From contig NC_091968.1 of assembly GCF_036711975.1 (NCBI RefSeq), positions 20,522,001 through 20,586,000 on the forward strand: DNA of 64,000 nt. The letters run 5' to 3'. The notes under the pieces were generated by a model, which was given only the letters and a program-made list of their open reading frames with translations, made no database searches and had not been told where the DNA came from. The DNA is from Onthophagus taurus (Eukaryota; Arthropoda; Insecta; Coleoptera; Scarabaeidae). Shown here piece by piece: positions 33,745 to 44,597 of the stretch; the stretch's first letter is position 1; every line of letters starts with the position of its first letter. The position numbers were made by a program, and so were the translations under genes.

Positions 33745-35140
33745 TTAAAAGTTTGAATTAGTAACTTTTGCTATCCAATTATAAAAAATATAAACCCTCT
33801 TGTACTCCTTCAATAAAAGATTTCATTTTAAAATTTTTAAATTATCCAATCATTACAAATAGCTTACTTTAGCTGATGCTAGATGTGATATTTCCCCAAA
33901 CAAAGGAACTTCCAATTTAAGTGGCTTCTCACACATGGTAAGCAAGATCAACACATTTCTTCTTGTTAAGACATCCGCTTCGTACCAATTCATGTCGTAA
34001 ACTGCTTCCGCAACACTATCAGCCTATTCATGTCAAATTTTAAATTTAATTAATTTAATTAAGAAGACAGTGTTCATACCGCTGTAGTAAATCTTTGCCC
34101 AACTGCATAGCATAGAAATGAAGGCAACAAAACCAATACAGTCACGGAGAAGTTTACTAAGTCTTTCCTCTAAAAGTATTAGATTTATTAATTAAGATAT
34201 GCACTAAATTAAAATCAAACCAGAGCTAATGCGGTTATAGATGTGGTTAGAGAAAGCAAACCTAATATTTTTGTTGCTACAAGGAGGCCAGAAATGAAAT
34301 TTTCAACGACTTGAAACACTCTGAAACCGCTATGGTTAAAATCGTTTAAATGATGAAATAATTTCCAAAATTACCTGAAAATGTATTGATGTTGTGAAAC
34401 AACAGATCGCACGATTTTAAAATTTTTTTTCGTATTTCTGGTTAAACTTGTGTTATTAATCAACTCATTAAGATGTTCTATTCGTATAATTATTAATTCC
34501 AAACTATACCAATACAATAATATTACGAGCAGAAAAATGTTCATTGTATACTTCATAGTATAAACTTGAAATAACATTAACAACGTCAATGACCATTGCT
34601 TCAACTCAAATGGGATGTAATATTCAAACATTAGGCAATTTTTCGTATTCCTAAAAGTTGCGCATTCACCCTTCAACATAGTCGCGTATGTAAGATAAAA
34701 CGCAAAAACGAACATCCCAAAATTACAAATTTTTAACACAAATTTCATATTTTTTTCAATCATTTCAAATCTTTTCGGAATACCGTACCGATTAAAATCA
34801 CTTAACAAATTGATTATTTCCAATAAACGATTTTGTTTGCACAATAGATGCAAATTAATAGATATAAGGAGCGCCCCCAACGCTATAAACGTCGTATGAA
34901 ACAAACTTATCTCAAAATTCGTTTTATAATCTAAAAGCATAAAAAAGCAAAATGACCCACAAAAAATGAACATATTTATATCTTACTTGTCACTTCTTTT
35001 AGTATTGGATAAATTGCCCAAACCACATTAACACCTATCAAAATGATTGGTCCAAATCGTCGAAAACCTTGCGATGTGGGCCAACACTGGTATTTTAGGA
35101 AATATTGTTCCAAAAGGTAAAAACCGAGTGATTTGGTCAT
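33745..35140 (-). CDS. Odorant receptor OR2 (7tm_6), 6 exons, 372 aa
   Basis: Odour-gated channel subunit expected in the dendritic membrane of olfactory neurons. Exons: 35140-34987, 34930-34375, 34320-34221, 34169-34080, 34023-33868, 33807-33745 (154, 556, 100, 90, 156, 63 nt). All introns are 44-60 bp and GT-AG; intron 3 uses a weak donor, GTTTGA, conserved as GTTTGG in OR3 and OR4. It starts MTKSLGFYLLEQYF. Exon 2 holds TMKYTMNIFLLVILLYWYS and RIEHLNELI. Exon 5 has AEAVYDMNWYEADV, matching the family pattern before the last helix. The last exon is EYKRVYIFYNWIAKVTNSNF. Frame open throughout. Clearly paralogous to OR3 and OR4, but diverged. Confidence 0.9.
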
Positions 35141-35198
35141 TTTGAACGCAATTCAACTGAACGAGAACTGAACAGAATGTGAGTGGAAAAATGAGAAT

Positions 35199-35252
35199 GT
35201 AGTACACGTATAATGTTATTAAAAATTGAATCATGAGAATTGATTTACAATC
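35199..35252 (-). promoter_or_regulatory. Conserved OR promoter block (OR2)
   Basis: A 54-bp block, read on the minus strand, runs GATTGTAAATCAATTCTCAT, GATTCAATTTTTAATA and TACGTGTACTAC. It starts 58 bp upstream of the OR2 ATG. Nearly the same block precedes OR3 (41294-41347) and OR4 (49593-49646) at 59 bp, and the OR relic at 61261-61314. TTTTTAATA could act as the TATA element; TTCAGT downstream fits an arthropod initiator. Confidence 0.6.
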
Positions 35253-35264
35253 AATTGAATTTTT

Positions 35265-35568
35265 AATCGGGGTTAGCTCCGAGAATGTTAATTAGATACG
35301 ATGAATCTTTATGTATCGAACCAAACACGAGTCGGATTTTTTCAATAAATACCAATGTTTTTAAAAAGTTTAAATACACATGGATTTGGGCTAGATACTG
35401 CGAAAATGATGAATCTTGATGATTTTTGAATTTGACAAAAGAACAAACAAGGTTATAAATACCCGAAGTGGTGTTAATATAATACAAGAAGTTGTACAGT
35501 TCTGTTCAGATATAATGCGAAAAGAGTAGCTCGTAGAGGCATAAAATTGTACTAGAAACGACCTACGT
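35265..35568. other. Intergenic upstream of OR2
   Basis: No gene. About 35265-35300 (GTTAATTAGATACGATGAA) still shows similarity to the sequence before the OR relic at 61.2 kb, so the ancestral upstream homology extends beyond the promoter block. Confidence 0.45.
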
Positions 35569-36655
35569 TCACGAGGCATTCATCCAAGTTTTACCTGCTC
35601 TGTAGTGTTGTAAAAGTTCCGAACAGACAAGCGGGGTGATGTGATTTATGGCCAAGGTGACTGAATCACAAAGGAAAAAATGAAGAAAATAAATAAGTAT
35701 AAGCAATCCAGTTACTTTACACAATTCCTGTAGTAAATGAAAATAATTACTAATAATTACTGTATTACTTTGGTAATACATGTCGGAACAGTTTTGAGCA
35801 TATTTCTTAAATCTGTAAATGGTTGTTCTAGCCACTTTCTCTATATGTAAATGCAGAGGAGATAGGCCAAGCAGAACCTCCATTGCTAGAGTTGGCGTTG
35901 TGCTTATCGCACCAGAGATTGCCAATCCAGCTACTTGCTGAATTCATGAAAGTTAACTGATAACTGAAGTCTGTCTGACTTTCCTATACCAGGCTGCTAC
36001 TCCGTATATGATCATAGGTCTAACCACAGTCACATAGAGCCAGTACAGTCTTTCAGGAGTAAGACCCCAATTTTTTCCACAAAAACTGCGACAAGTCCAC
36101 AAGGATAGTTTAGCTTTGTGCAAAACTCCCTGCAAATGTCCATTCCATGACAGGGTTTTGTCTAGGATTACTCCTAGATATTTGACTTCCTTTGAGAAAG
36201 GAATTTCTTCACCTTGGATAGTTGGGCGGATTAGTCCATCCAACTTTCGTTTCCTAGTGAAGGGCACAAGAATGGTCTTTTGCCGGTTTATTGAGAGGTT
36301 CTCTCTCTTACACCAAGCGCAAATGATATCTATGGTCACCTGGAGGACTTTAGATATCCTCGGCAAACAGGTTCCTTTGACCATAACGACAATGTCATCA
36401 ACATAAGCTTGTATTTCTACACCAACGGTTTCGATTATCGCAATCAGATCGTCAACTAGGAGGGACCAAAGCAGGGGAGATAACACCCCTCCCTGCGGGC
36501 AGCCACCTCCCGGCCTGAAGCGTATCGTATCACCGTGGAGTGAAGTAGAAACTGTTCTACTATCAAGCATATTGCGGATCCAACCCGCTATAGTTGCTTC
36601 CACTCCCCTGTCAAGAGCAGCTCTTTCCAGAGTTTGTGGTATTGCGTTGTTGAAT
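35569..36655 (-). pseudogene. LINE-E reverse transcriptase fragment (same group as LINE-D)
   Basis: From about 36655 downwards: GAFNNAIPQTLERAALDRG, GCPQGGVLSPLLWSLLVDD, QAYVDDIVVMVKG (YVDD variant), SINRQKTILVPFTRKRKL and EVKYLGVILDKTLSWNGHL. After a stop and frame change near 35945 comes ISGAISTTPTLAMEVLLGL then PLHLHIEKVARTTIYRFKK. RT blocks 1-A are lost at the 5' truncation at about 36655, exactly where a mariner-type transposase begins. RNase H is not present. Confidence 0.8.
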
Positions 36656-37110
36656 GCTCCAGCGCAGATTATCCACGTTGCGAATCGGAAAGTTGGCATT
36701 TTTATTGAACTGTTTCTCAACCAAAGCCCATAGATTTTCGATTGGGTTAAGATCAGGTGACCGCGCTGGCCAGGATATTCGCCTAACCTCATTATGATCG
36801 TCAAACCAATCATGAACAATTCTTGAAGAATTGTCTTGGACAATCGTGATGATCTCTTCTGGATACAAGGTTCTTACTGATGGTATCAAAACATCCTCAA
36901 GCACTCGAATGTATTCAATCGAATTAATTCCTTGATAATTGTGGATGTTGTAAATGGATTGGCGGTGACGTATTCAGCAATTCCCCTTCGTTGAGCATTA
37001 TTAAGAATAAGTCTTCAGCCTGATCTAGATGTTGTAAGGCCAACTTTCCCGTTTTCTTCAAATCTTACTGATAAGCCTACACGTTCGGCAATTTCCCGTT
37101 AAAAAAAATA
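36656..37110 (-). pseudogene. Tc1/mariner-type transposase fragment
   Basis: Minus strand: REIAERVGLS near 37100, RRGIAEYVTANPFTT near 36980, then after frame changes RVLEDVLIPSVRTLYPE, VQDNSSRIVHDWF (second catalytic Asp) and WPARSPDLNPIENLW (catalytic Glu) near 36760-36730. It is broken at several points, and its C-terminal codons run into LINE-E, making a chimeric open frame. The first catalytic Asp region is missing. Confidence 0.75.
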
Positions 37111-37279
37111 AATAAAATTAACACATTTAAAAAAAGGGTGAACCATTCTTCAGCCCACTTCAAACTGGGACTATTTTACCTGGGTTAAGGAAGAGGGTAA
37201 CTTCCTTTAGTCTCACAAATCGAATTGAATAGAAACAAAAGATGTCTCCCTCTTCTTCCAGTACCAGCGTCATGTCGGA
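37111..37279. other. Short spacer between transposon relics
   Basis: No gene or repeat recognised. Confidence 0.3.
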
Positions 37280-38240
37280 GCTAACAGCGGACGATTCGCA
37301 TTAAATCTGAACAGAGCTGTACATCAAGACATTGAAAGCCCAGAATTAAAGATTCCTGATTTGTTATTCAGTAGATTTGGAAATGCCTACATAAAGGAAG
37401 TATTTGACACTGCAAAAGACTATGGCCTTGAATTGAACTGGAAAAAATGTCAATTTCTAAAGAAGGTAGTCGAATTTTTGAGGCATGTGATAGAAAAAGA
37501 TAAGATTTATCTAGGAAAAATAGAGACAATTCCTCAACCCAGAGATTACAAACACTTACAAAGTTTCCTTGGGCTCACTGGTTATTTTAGAAAACTTATT
37601 CCGAAATATTCTGATCTGGCGAAACCATTGAGCGTCCTTCTCAAGAAAGGCATGGAGTTTACATGGGGTAAAGCATTTGAAACATTAAAGATGTTATCAC
37701 AAGAACTGGTACTGAGAATTTACAATAAACATTATGAAACGGAGATAAAGACGACTCCATCCAGATTGTTTCATGAGTAAGAAGACCACACCGGCCGAAG
37801 TGAAGTACAGTTATTGAAGCATTGAAAAAATTCAGAATTTACTTGTTGGGTATAAAATTTTAAATTATTACTGATTGCTCAGCTTTTCAGAAAACCATGC
37901 AGAAGAGAGATTTGGAAGAGTTGGAAGATGGGCATTGTTATATTAGAGAAGTTTGATTATGAAGTGATACATAAACGTGGATATAAAATACTACACGTTG
38001 ATGCATTAAGTCGCCACCCGATAATGACTATTGAATTTAAAAATCAAGAATGTCAGACAATTAAGGAGTTATTAAAACATCAACAATATGATGACTATTT
38101 CCTAAAGACCTCAACCCTTTATAAATTAGTTGAAGGCAAAAACCTGTTAGTTGTTCTTAAACACATGCAACAATTAGCCATTCAGGAGTAAAAATTGTTG
38201 AAGAGAAACTAAACCAAACGTATTGTATTCCAAAGTTCAT
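37280..38240 (+). pseudogene. Ty3/gypsy pol fragment (RT thumb to integrase zinc finger)
   Basis: Broken frames give AKDYGLELNWKKCQFLKK, SFLGLTGYFRKLIPKYSDLA and AKPLSVLLKKG (RT connection region), LSQELVLRIYNKHYETE (start of RNase H), KIITDCSAFQKTMQKRDL and KRGYKILHVDALSRHP (RNase H end). VEEKLNQTYCIPKF then resembles the integrase zinc-finger start. The RT active site is absent; an odd sequence replaces it before 37360. Several frameshifts and stops; inactive. Confidence 0.8.
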
Positions 38241-38460
38241 GTGACCCCCACATGGCTGAACTTGGATCTTGATATTAATATAAATGGTTCAAGAATCAAT
38301 GAACGTATCAATAACGTTGTCCTTGATAGTATAGACTCAAAACACAAACACTTTCTTCAAACAGCACCCCTAACCACTGTATACATGGAAATCTCCGGCC
38401 GACAGAAATGATCATATAGTCAGAAATAAAATTATTTTCGTCCTTATCAAACCCCATCTA
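38241..38460. other. Unassigned stretch between gypsy and piggyBac pieces
   Basis: A short open frame occurs but no family is recognisable. Confidence 0.3.
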
Positions 38461-38820
38461 ATGAAGTGTGTAACAATATCTACAATGGACGACACAGGTG
38501 AAGGTGACAAAAAAACAAACAAACCAGAAATAATCCTATCTCACAATAACACAAAAAGTAGTGTAGATACTGTTGACCAGAAGTGTTCGTTTTATACTAC
38601 TCAAAGAGTTACCAGAAGATGGCTTCTTGCATTTTTTTTTCGAATCCTAGATATTGCAGGAATAAATTCTGAAATTATATTCAATAATACAAAACCACTA
38701 GGGAAACCCCTTAGGCGATGGAAATCTTTAAATGAACTAGGGTTGGCACTTATGGAAGAACAAATGAGAGCACTTGCCAAAATTCAGACACTTAAAAATT
38801 TGGTAAAATTTCTTTCTTAA
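38461..38820 (+). pseudogene. piggyBac transposase C-terminal fragment
   Basis: The frame has KPEIILSHNNTKSSVDTVDQ then QRVTRRWLLAFFFRILDIAG. This is the conserved C-terminal part of piggyBac/PGBD transposases (KP-II-DYN-TKGGVDTVD...RR-W-L--F--LDIA), including the last catalytic Asp of VDTVD. The rest of the transposase is missing and no terminal repeats (TTAA-flanked) are recognisable nearby. Confidence 0.8.
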
Positions 38821-39065
38821 TTCACATTATTCCAGTCTAGTATTCCAGCGAGTCAATCAAGTCCAGTGCTGGACTGGATCATATCGTTCACATTATTCCA
38901 GTCTAGTAATCCAGTCCAGTGGATTCTTAATCGATTCGTTAAGAATTCGCAAACCAGCACTGGATTGGAGGTCTACACTATTCCAGTGGCACTGAAATGG
39001 GCGAGCTGGAATGAAAAAGTAGACCGTCGATCCAGTCACTGGAGTATTGCTTACTGGAATTGGTA
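38821..39065. repeat. CCAGT/ACTGG-rich stretch with a 66-bp direct repeat
   Basis: Seven CCAGT and four ACTGG pentamers fall in about 245 bp. TTCACATTATTCCAGTCTAG occurs at 38821 and again at 38887. No coding support for the 107-codon frame at 38866-39189. Confidence 0.6.
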
Positions 39066-39522
39066 CATTCTACTGTTTTGGAATTGCTACTGTTTTAGGT
39101 GTGAATTGGCTCATTTTGGAACTGAATTACATTGTGGTCAAGTTGCTTTAAGGTTGGATTGGCATGCAATGAAAATAAATTACTTATAGCTGCGTTGCTG
39201 CGTATTTGAGTAGGTTTGAGATTAGTTCAGTTTAAGATTGATGTTGTGAGTTTGGTTCATAGATTTGTTTGAACATGTGAAAACTGCGTGCTTTAGTCAC
39301 ATTGCATTTACGTTGCTTTTGGTTTGAAGTTGGAGATGGATTTTTTGCGAAGCATGAAAAAAGAATCACATTTTGCTCAACTCTTGCTGTCTCATTGACA
39401 GAGTAGTATCTATAAATACAGGTAATTCCACATATTTTCGCTTCCAATATGACCAATATAACACAGTATTTGGATAGAGGAAGATAGATTAAAGTTTCCA
39501 CTTATGGCTACCATAATTTGTT
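39066..39522. other. Intergenic, no gene seen
   Basis: Between the CCAGT-rich stretch and the left edge of the OR3 duplicated segment. No recognised element. Confidence 0.35.
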
Positions 39523-39840
39523 TATTATACCTGAAAAACCCAAAGTCTGTAAAACATGCAGATACGACTCTTATTCTTAACAGGGCAGTATAACAAATGC
39601 TGATAATTTCATAATAATTTATTAATATTCCAATTTATTATAATTTTTGAAAATGATCTTAAAAACACTGAAACTGGAAAAGTTGCTGTAATCTCTTAAG
39701 AAATTAATCGTAGCGGTGAGAAGTGAGCTTCACTGTGCTTGGCCTTATTTTTTACGATTTCGGTACTTCTTAACTTCTTAATTAATAGAAAAAACTTAAT
39801 TCATCAAAGCAATTATTAATATACTATTTTTAAAAGTTCT

Positions 39841-41234
39841 TCATTTCATAAGTTTTACTATCCAATTGAAAAAAACAAAAACTCTCTTGTATTCCTTGAA
39901 TAAAACCTTTCAATTTAGACTTTTTAAATTATCCAGTCATTACAATTAACTTACAATAACTGATGCTCTATGGGATATTTCTCCAAATAAAGGAACTTTA
40001 ATTATTAGTGGCTTCTGACACAAGGTAAGCAAGATCAACACATCTTTTCTCGTTGATACATCCGCTTCGTACCAATTCATGTCATAAACTGCTTCCGCAA
40101 CACTGTGAGCCTATTAAATTTCAAATGTTAAAATGAACGCAGTATTAAGAAAACATTATTCATACCGTTGTAGTAAATCTTTGTCCGCATCTGTATAACG
40201 CAGATATAATCAAGAAAGTAAATACAGTTATAGAAAAATTTACCAAGTCCTTCCTCTAAAAGTATAGCATTTATTATTTAAACTAAATTATGTAGTAAAT
40301 CAAAACCCAAACCAGAATAAATGAAGTAATACACATGGTTAAAACTAGCAAGGCCAATATTTTTGTAAATACAAGAAAGCCAGAATAGAAATTTTTGACA
40401 ACTTGAAATACTCTGAAACCGTTATGGTTGAAATCGTTAAATTAATAAAATAATTTTCAAAATTACCTGTATATGTATTGATGTTGTAAGACAACAGTTC
40501 GTATGATTTTATAGTTTTTCTTCTTATTTCTGGTGAAGCTTGCGTTATTAATCAACTCATTGAGATGTTCTATCCGAATAACTAGTAATTCCAAGCAATA
40601 CCAATACAATAATATTACGAGCAGAAAAATGTTCATTGTATACTTCATAGTATACACTTGAAATAACATTAACAAAGTCATTAACCATTCTTTCAACTCA
40701 AATGGGATGTAATATTCAACCATTAGGCAATTTTTCATATCCTTAAAAACAGCGCAGTCATGTTTCAACATAATTCCGCAACTAATATAAAACATAATAA
40801 TCCACACTCCCCAATGAATAATTTTTAATAGGAACTTCATATTCTTTTCAAGAAATTTAAACCTTTCCGGAATACCGAATTGATTAAAATCACTTAATTC
40901 ATCAATCATTTCTAACAAACGATTTTTGCTGCGTAATAGTTCAATATTAACGGAAATAAGTATTGCGCCCACCGTTGTAAACTCCAAATGAAATAAAAGT
41001 TTCTCAAAAGTCGTTTTATAATCTGAAACCATTAAAAAGCGAAATCACCACAAAAGATATTCAAGAAATATTCTTCTTACTTTTAATTTCTGCTACAAGT
41101 GGATAAATTATCCAAAGCACATTAACACTCAACAAAATAATCGGTCCAAATCGTCGAAACCCTTGTGATGTGGGCCAACACCAAAACTTTCGAAAATGTT
41201 GTTCCAAAAGATAGAAACCGAGTGTATTTACCAT
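39841..41234 (-). CDS. Odorant receptor OR3 (7tm_6), 6 exons, 369 aa
   Basis: Odour-gated channel subunit. Exons: 41234-41081, 41022-40467, 40412-40313, 40255-40166, 40110-39955, 39894-39841 (154, 556, 100, 90, 156, 54 nt), identical in size and phase to OR4 and almost so to OR2. It begins MVNTLGFYLLEQHFRKFW. Exon 2 has ELSDFNQFGIPERFKFLEK and TMKYTMNIFLLVILLYWYC. Exon 5 has AEAVYDMNWYEADVSTRKD. The last exon is EYKRVFVFFNWIVKLMK. No stops or frameshifts. OR4 is a near-identical neighbour (a dozen or so amino-acid differences seen). Both could be expressed from their copied promoters. Confidence 0.9.
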
Positions 41235-41293
41235 TTTGAACGCAAACGCACTGATTCAACTGAACAACGAGATAAGACTGAAACAGTAAGAAA

Positions 41294-41347
41294 GTAGTAC
41301 ACGTATGATAGTATTAAAAATTGAATCATTAGGATTGATTTACAATC
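41294..41347 (-). promoter_or_regulatory. Conserved OR promoter block (OR3)
   Basis: Same block as before OR2: GATTGTAAATCAATCCTAAT, GATTCAATTTTTAATA, then TACGTGTACTAC, ending 59 bp before the ATG. A TTTCAGTCTTATC stretch about 34 bp after TTTTTAATA is a reasonable initiator. Confidence 0.6.
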
Positions 41348-41666
41348 AGCTGTATTTTTAATCGTATAAATTAATGCGTCACAAATTCGAGTTTATCGTC
41401 ATCCTCCCCATTTTTGTCTAGCTGGTAGATATTCGGGAAGGTCATGCACAGCATTATGTCTGCAAACTTTTAATTTATTAGCCTCTACCAGCCTATATTT
41501 ACACCTGTCTCATTTCAATCAGTACTATTATTCTCATTTTTTTTCACTATTTGGTGTGATGGGCATATTTTAATATTCAAAGTTACATAAATTATTGTTA
41601 TTGTATAAGTTGCCAATTAAACAGTTTTATTACATTATCGAGTTCAAGTAAAGTCCAATGCTCCTC

Positions 41667-41787
41667 GCCATCGGAAGTGTTAAGTTACTCTTTGGCCATC
41701 GGCAGTGTTAAGTTACACTTTGGCCATCGGAAGTGTTAAGTTACACTTTGGCCATCGGAAGTGTTAAGTTACACGTTGGCCATCGGC
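41667..41787. repeat. 28-bp minisatellite, 4 copies (copy A)
   Basis: The unit begins GCCATCGGAAGTGTTAAG and continues TTACACTTTG; copies start at 41667, 41695, 41723 and 41751, with a partial fifth. It lies in the duplicated segment upstream of OR3. Confidence 0.9.
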
Positions 41788-41854
41788 GCGTGGTTACAAT
41801 AACGCTGAGCAATAGAATTGTTGGCACAAATGAAATACATAAGTAGTCAATAAT

Positions 41855-42236
41855 TATTATTGTGCAGAACAAGGCGTGATTCATCATTCTGTTACAAGTG
41901 GACTTCCACGTGCGAATGGTCAGGTTGAATGACTTAACCGGATAGTCATTTTAATGTTGACTAAATTGGCATTTTCCGCACCAACTAAATGGTATAAGCA
42001 CGTTGATAAGGTTCAAAAAGTTATCAATTCATCCTACCAACGCAGTGTTGGAATGACGCCATTCGCATTATTATTCGGTATGAGGATGAGAAGTAGACTA
42101 TACTCTGATTCTTCATCTGAGACGGATATAACCCAGGATGGCCGATATGTAGGGACGCCAATGGCAGAACACGCAAGACGACAACCCAAAAAGGGGAACA
42201 CACGAAGAAGACCGCAGAGAGTATAGATGTGTTTTG
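41855..42236 (+). pseudogene. Gypsy integrase C-terminal fragment
   Basis: In one frame with a single stop: QGVIHHSVTSGLPRANGQVE, stop, LNRIVILMLTKL, then KWYKHVDKVQKVINSSYQRS and GMTPFALLFGMRMRS. These are the end of the integrase core (catalytic Glu in NGQVE) and the following conserved region. The tail is basic (RRQPKKGNTRRRP). It begins exactly at the right edge of duplication copy A. Confidence 0.8.
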
Positions 42237-42349
42237 GTGAAGGTTGTAATAAACTGATAAAAACGAAAGTGTTTTTCTTAATGTGTGTCTAATTAAATAA
42301 AAATCCTACACTATGATACTATTTTTTACTATCATGAATATTATCTGAA
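42237..42349. other. Short AT-rich spacer
   Basis: No gene seen. Confidence 0.3.
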
Positions 42350-43331
42350 CCTTCCCCCAAATTGGCGAAACTGAGAAATGCTCGACAATCAGCATCAGAA
42401 TATCAAGAAAGATTTCCACAGCGACATTTGCCATATTATTCAGTTTTTAGCGATTCTTTCAGAAGACTTCGAGAAACAGGTAATCCTATTCGACCGCATG
42501 TAGTTAATGTAGAGGACGAAGAAGCTGTAATTAATGCTGTCATTGATAATCCTTATATCGAAGAATAGCACACAACATACATGTAAGTCAAAATTTTGCA
42601 TGGCGCGTATTGAACCGCCAAGTCCTTCATCCGTATCGTAAACAGAACGTTCAAGCTCTACAGCCAGGATATAATCAGCAACGGTTAGCATTTTGTGAAT
42701 GGTTATTGCAGTAACATGCCCAAAATAATGACTTCATTTCAAATGTTCTCTGGACAGATGAATCATGTTTTACACGAGATGGTATAAATAATTATCATAA
42801 TGAACATATCTGGGCATTACAAAATCCTCACCAAGAAACCACCAAGAAAATTTCAACAACGTTTCAGCATCAACGTTTGGGGTGGAATATTTAACAACAA
42901 TTTACTAGATTTGCATGTACTTGATGGACGTTTGAACGCTGTAAATTACAGATTTTTTTGAACAATACACTTTTTTATTTACTTGAAGATATACCTCTTA
43001 ATGTAATTCAAAATATGAGCTACCAGCACAATGGTGCCCACCTCATCGCGGAAGAGCAGTTGTCGAGTGGTTAAATCAATATTTTTCAAAGAAGTGGATT
43101 GGTAATAATAGTTCATTTGCTGGGGATTTCTACTTATGGGGTTATATGAAACAAATTGTGTATCAAGTAGAAATTAACACACGAGAACAGTTATTAAACA
43201 GAATACAAATGGCTGTTACTGAAACAAGAAATCAACCAGACATTTTAATTCGGCTGAAGAACTCTTTAATTCGTCATTGTGAACCATGTATTCCTCCTTC
43301 AGAAGGAGGCTATTTTGAACAATATTTGTAA
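42350..43331 (+). pseudogene. Tc1/mariner-type transposase, decayed
   Basis: Starts RNARQSASEYQERFPQRHLP and FRRLRETGNP, the N-terminal helix-turn-helix region of a mariner-related family common in insects. Then WTDESCFTRDGI (first catalytic Asp) near 42755. QHNGAHL near 43030 stands where the second Asp is expected (D to N). GDFYLWGYMKQIVYQ near 43125 is the third motif region, and the end reads CIPPSEGGYFEQYL. Many stops in between. A CACCCTGTATA at about 43500 may be the right end of the element. Confidence 0.7.
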
Positions 43332-43917
43332 TATTTGTGTTTTAAAAAAAATGTAGCAGTTAATTATGATGTAAAAATTAAAACTTTAAAGTGTTATAAT
43401 TTCGTAAATAATTAAAATAGGACATATGTTCATTAACATTTTTTTTTGCAATTGGATTAGCTATCATATGACAAAGTTTGATGGTGAGCTAATAAATCAC
43501 CCTGTATAAATCAATAAATGGCTAAGGTATAGATTACCTTTAATAATTTCAATGATTTGTCATATATAGATAAAATTTGGTATACTATGCAATTTTATAA
43601 TGAGGAATCTGATAAGATCGGCATCCACCAACATCCCTTTTCGAGAAAATATATAATTTTAACTAACAATCGATAATAATGAAATACTAGTAATAACAGC
43701 TATGTTCCAAAAAGCTGCCCCGACTCGTATTCAAATGTATTCAACTAAGAATAAAATCAACGTCGCTGATTGTCGGGGAATTACCCGACAATCGGACAGT
43801 CCTAGTCGCCATCAGCCTGGCGCGCCAGCCAATTAAAAGTTGACAGTTCGAACTTATTGGTTTTTTGAAATAACTGCGACAAGTTTGGACTCACTTTAAA
43901 GGCTATTTTATGAAGAT
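43332..43917. other. Intergenic with small hairpin
   Basis: No gene. GATTGTCGGG and CCCGACAATC form a 10-bp hairpin at about 43769-43794, possibly a transposon end. Confidence 0.35.
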
Positions 43918-44245
43918 TTATTGTAAACGTTTTGTCCTCTTAGCCTCATAATGCGTCCTCCTTTTTGGAGCCAAACTGAAACAAGTCTCATCCATATTAA
44001 AGACGCCCTCGGGATCCCATATTGCTACAATTTCTTCTTCTGCGAGTAAAATTTCAACTACCTTAAACCAGTTCCGTATTTTTTCCTCAGTAACAGTGCC
44101 CCTTTGCCTTGTTGACATATTCAACATGCTTCTGGGTGTCTATTTAGAAAAGAAGTAAAGCATTTTTTGCCGGGCTTATTGTTGGAAAATGGAGTTTTCA
44201 AAATCCATTAAAGCATCAAATTTAACAGAATGGCCATAACTGGGT
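43918..44245 (-). pseudogene. pogo/Tigger-type transposase fragment with terminal repeat
   Basis: The frame 44127-43918 reads EEKIRNWFKVVEILL and GVFNMDETCFSLAPKR, the region around the first catalytic Asp of pogo/Tigger (jerky-type) DDE transposases (-NMDETGF-L-P). Upstream, at 44222-44245, GGCCATAACTGGGTTTACCCTA resembles the TIR of the pogo MITE at 52828-53784. The CENP-B HTH and the rest of the catalytic domain are missing. Confidence 0.7.
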
Positions 44246-44404
44246 TTACCCTAATTCACTTATGGCCACATCATGGCCATAACTGGCAAACTTCACAAAA
44301 TTCGCTCTACTTATGGCCACGTTAACAAAAATACGCTTAACCTCAATTTATAGTTATAATATTATTAAATACTAATTATTATTACTACTTATGTACTACT
44401 CTTT
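44246..44404 (-). pseudogene. pogo-type 3' region, left of Harbinger
   Basis: Matches 53150-53270 in reverse orientation (repeated TGGCCATAA motifs, then GCGTATTTTTGTTAACG). The same relative sits on the other side of Harbinger at 46511-46863, so the Harbinger lies inside this copy. Confidence 0.65.
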
Positions 44405-44597
44405 AGTAGAGAGTTTGCGGTAGTACATTTTTCCTTATAAAAATTGCCGTTATGATTTTTAAAGTTAGTTTTCGCTAAATTTATACCGTATAGTAACGCC
44501 ATTTTCCCGAAATAACGGAGCCAATCACAATTTAATTCTTATGAGTCGCTCATGTTCTTTATAAATAAGATGTCATAAGTCATTATAGCACAGATAA

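Larger units (their letters stand above)
39523..41854. repeat. Segmental duplication, copy A (contains OR3)
   Basis: About 2.33 kb, matching 47826-50154 in the same orientation with only scattered substitutions. It includes 320 bp downstream of the OR stop, the whole OR gene, its promoter and a 28-bp minisatellite. Flanks on both sides are unrelated between copies. Confidence 0.9.

Noticed and set aside
38866..39189. 107-codon Trp-rich plus-strand frame
   Set aside because: The Trp and Ser richness comes from the repeated CCAGT/ACTGG pentamers, not from a protein family.
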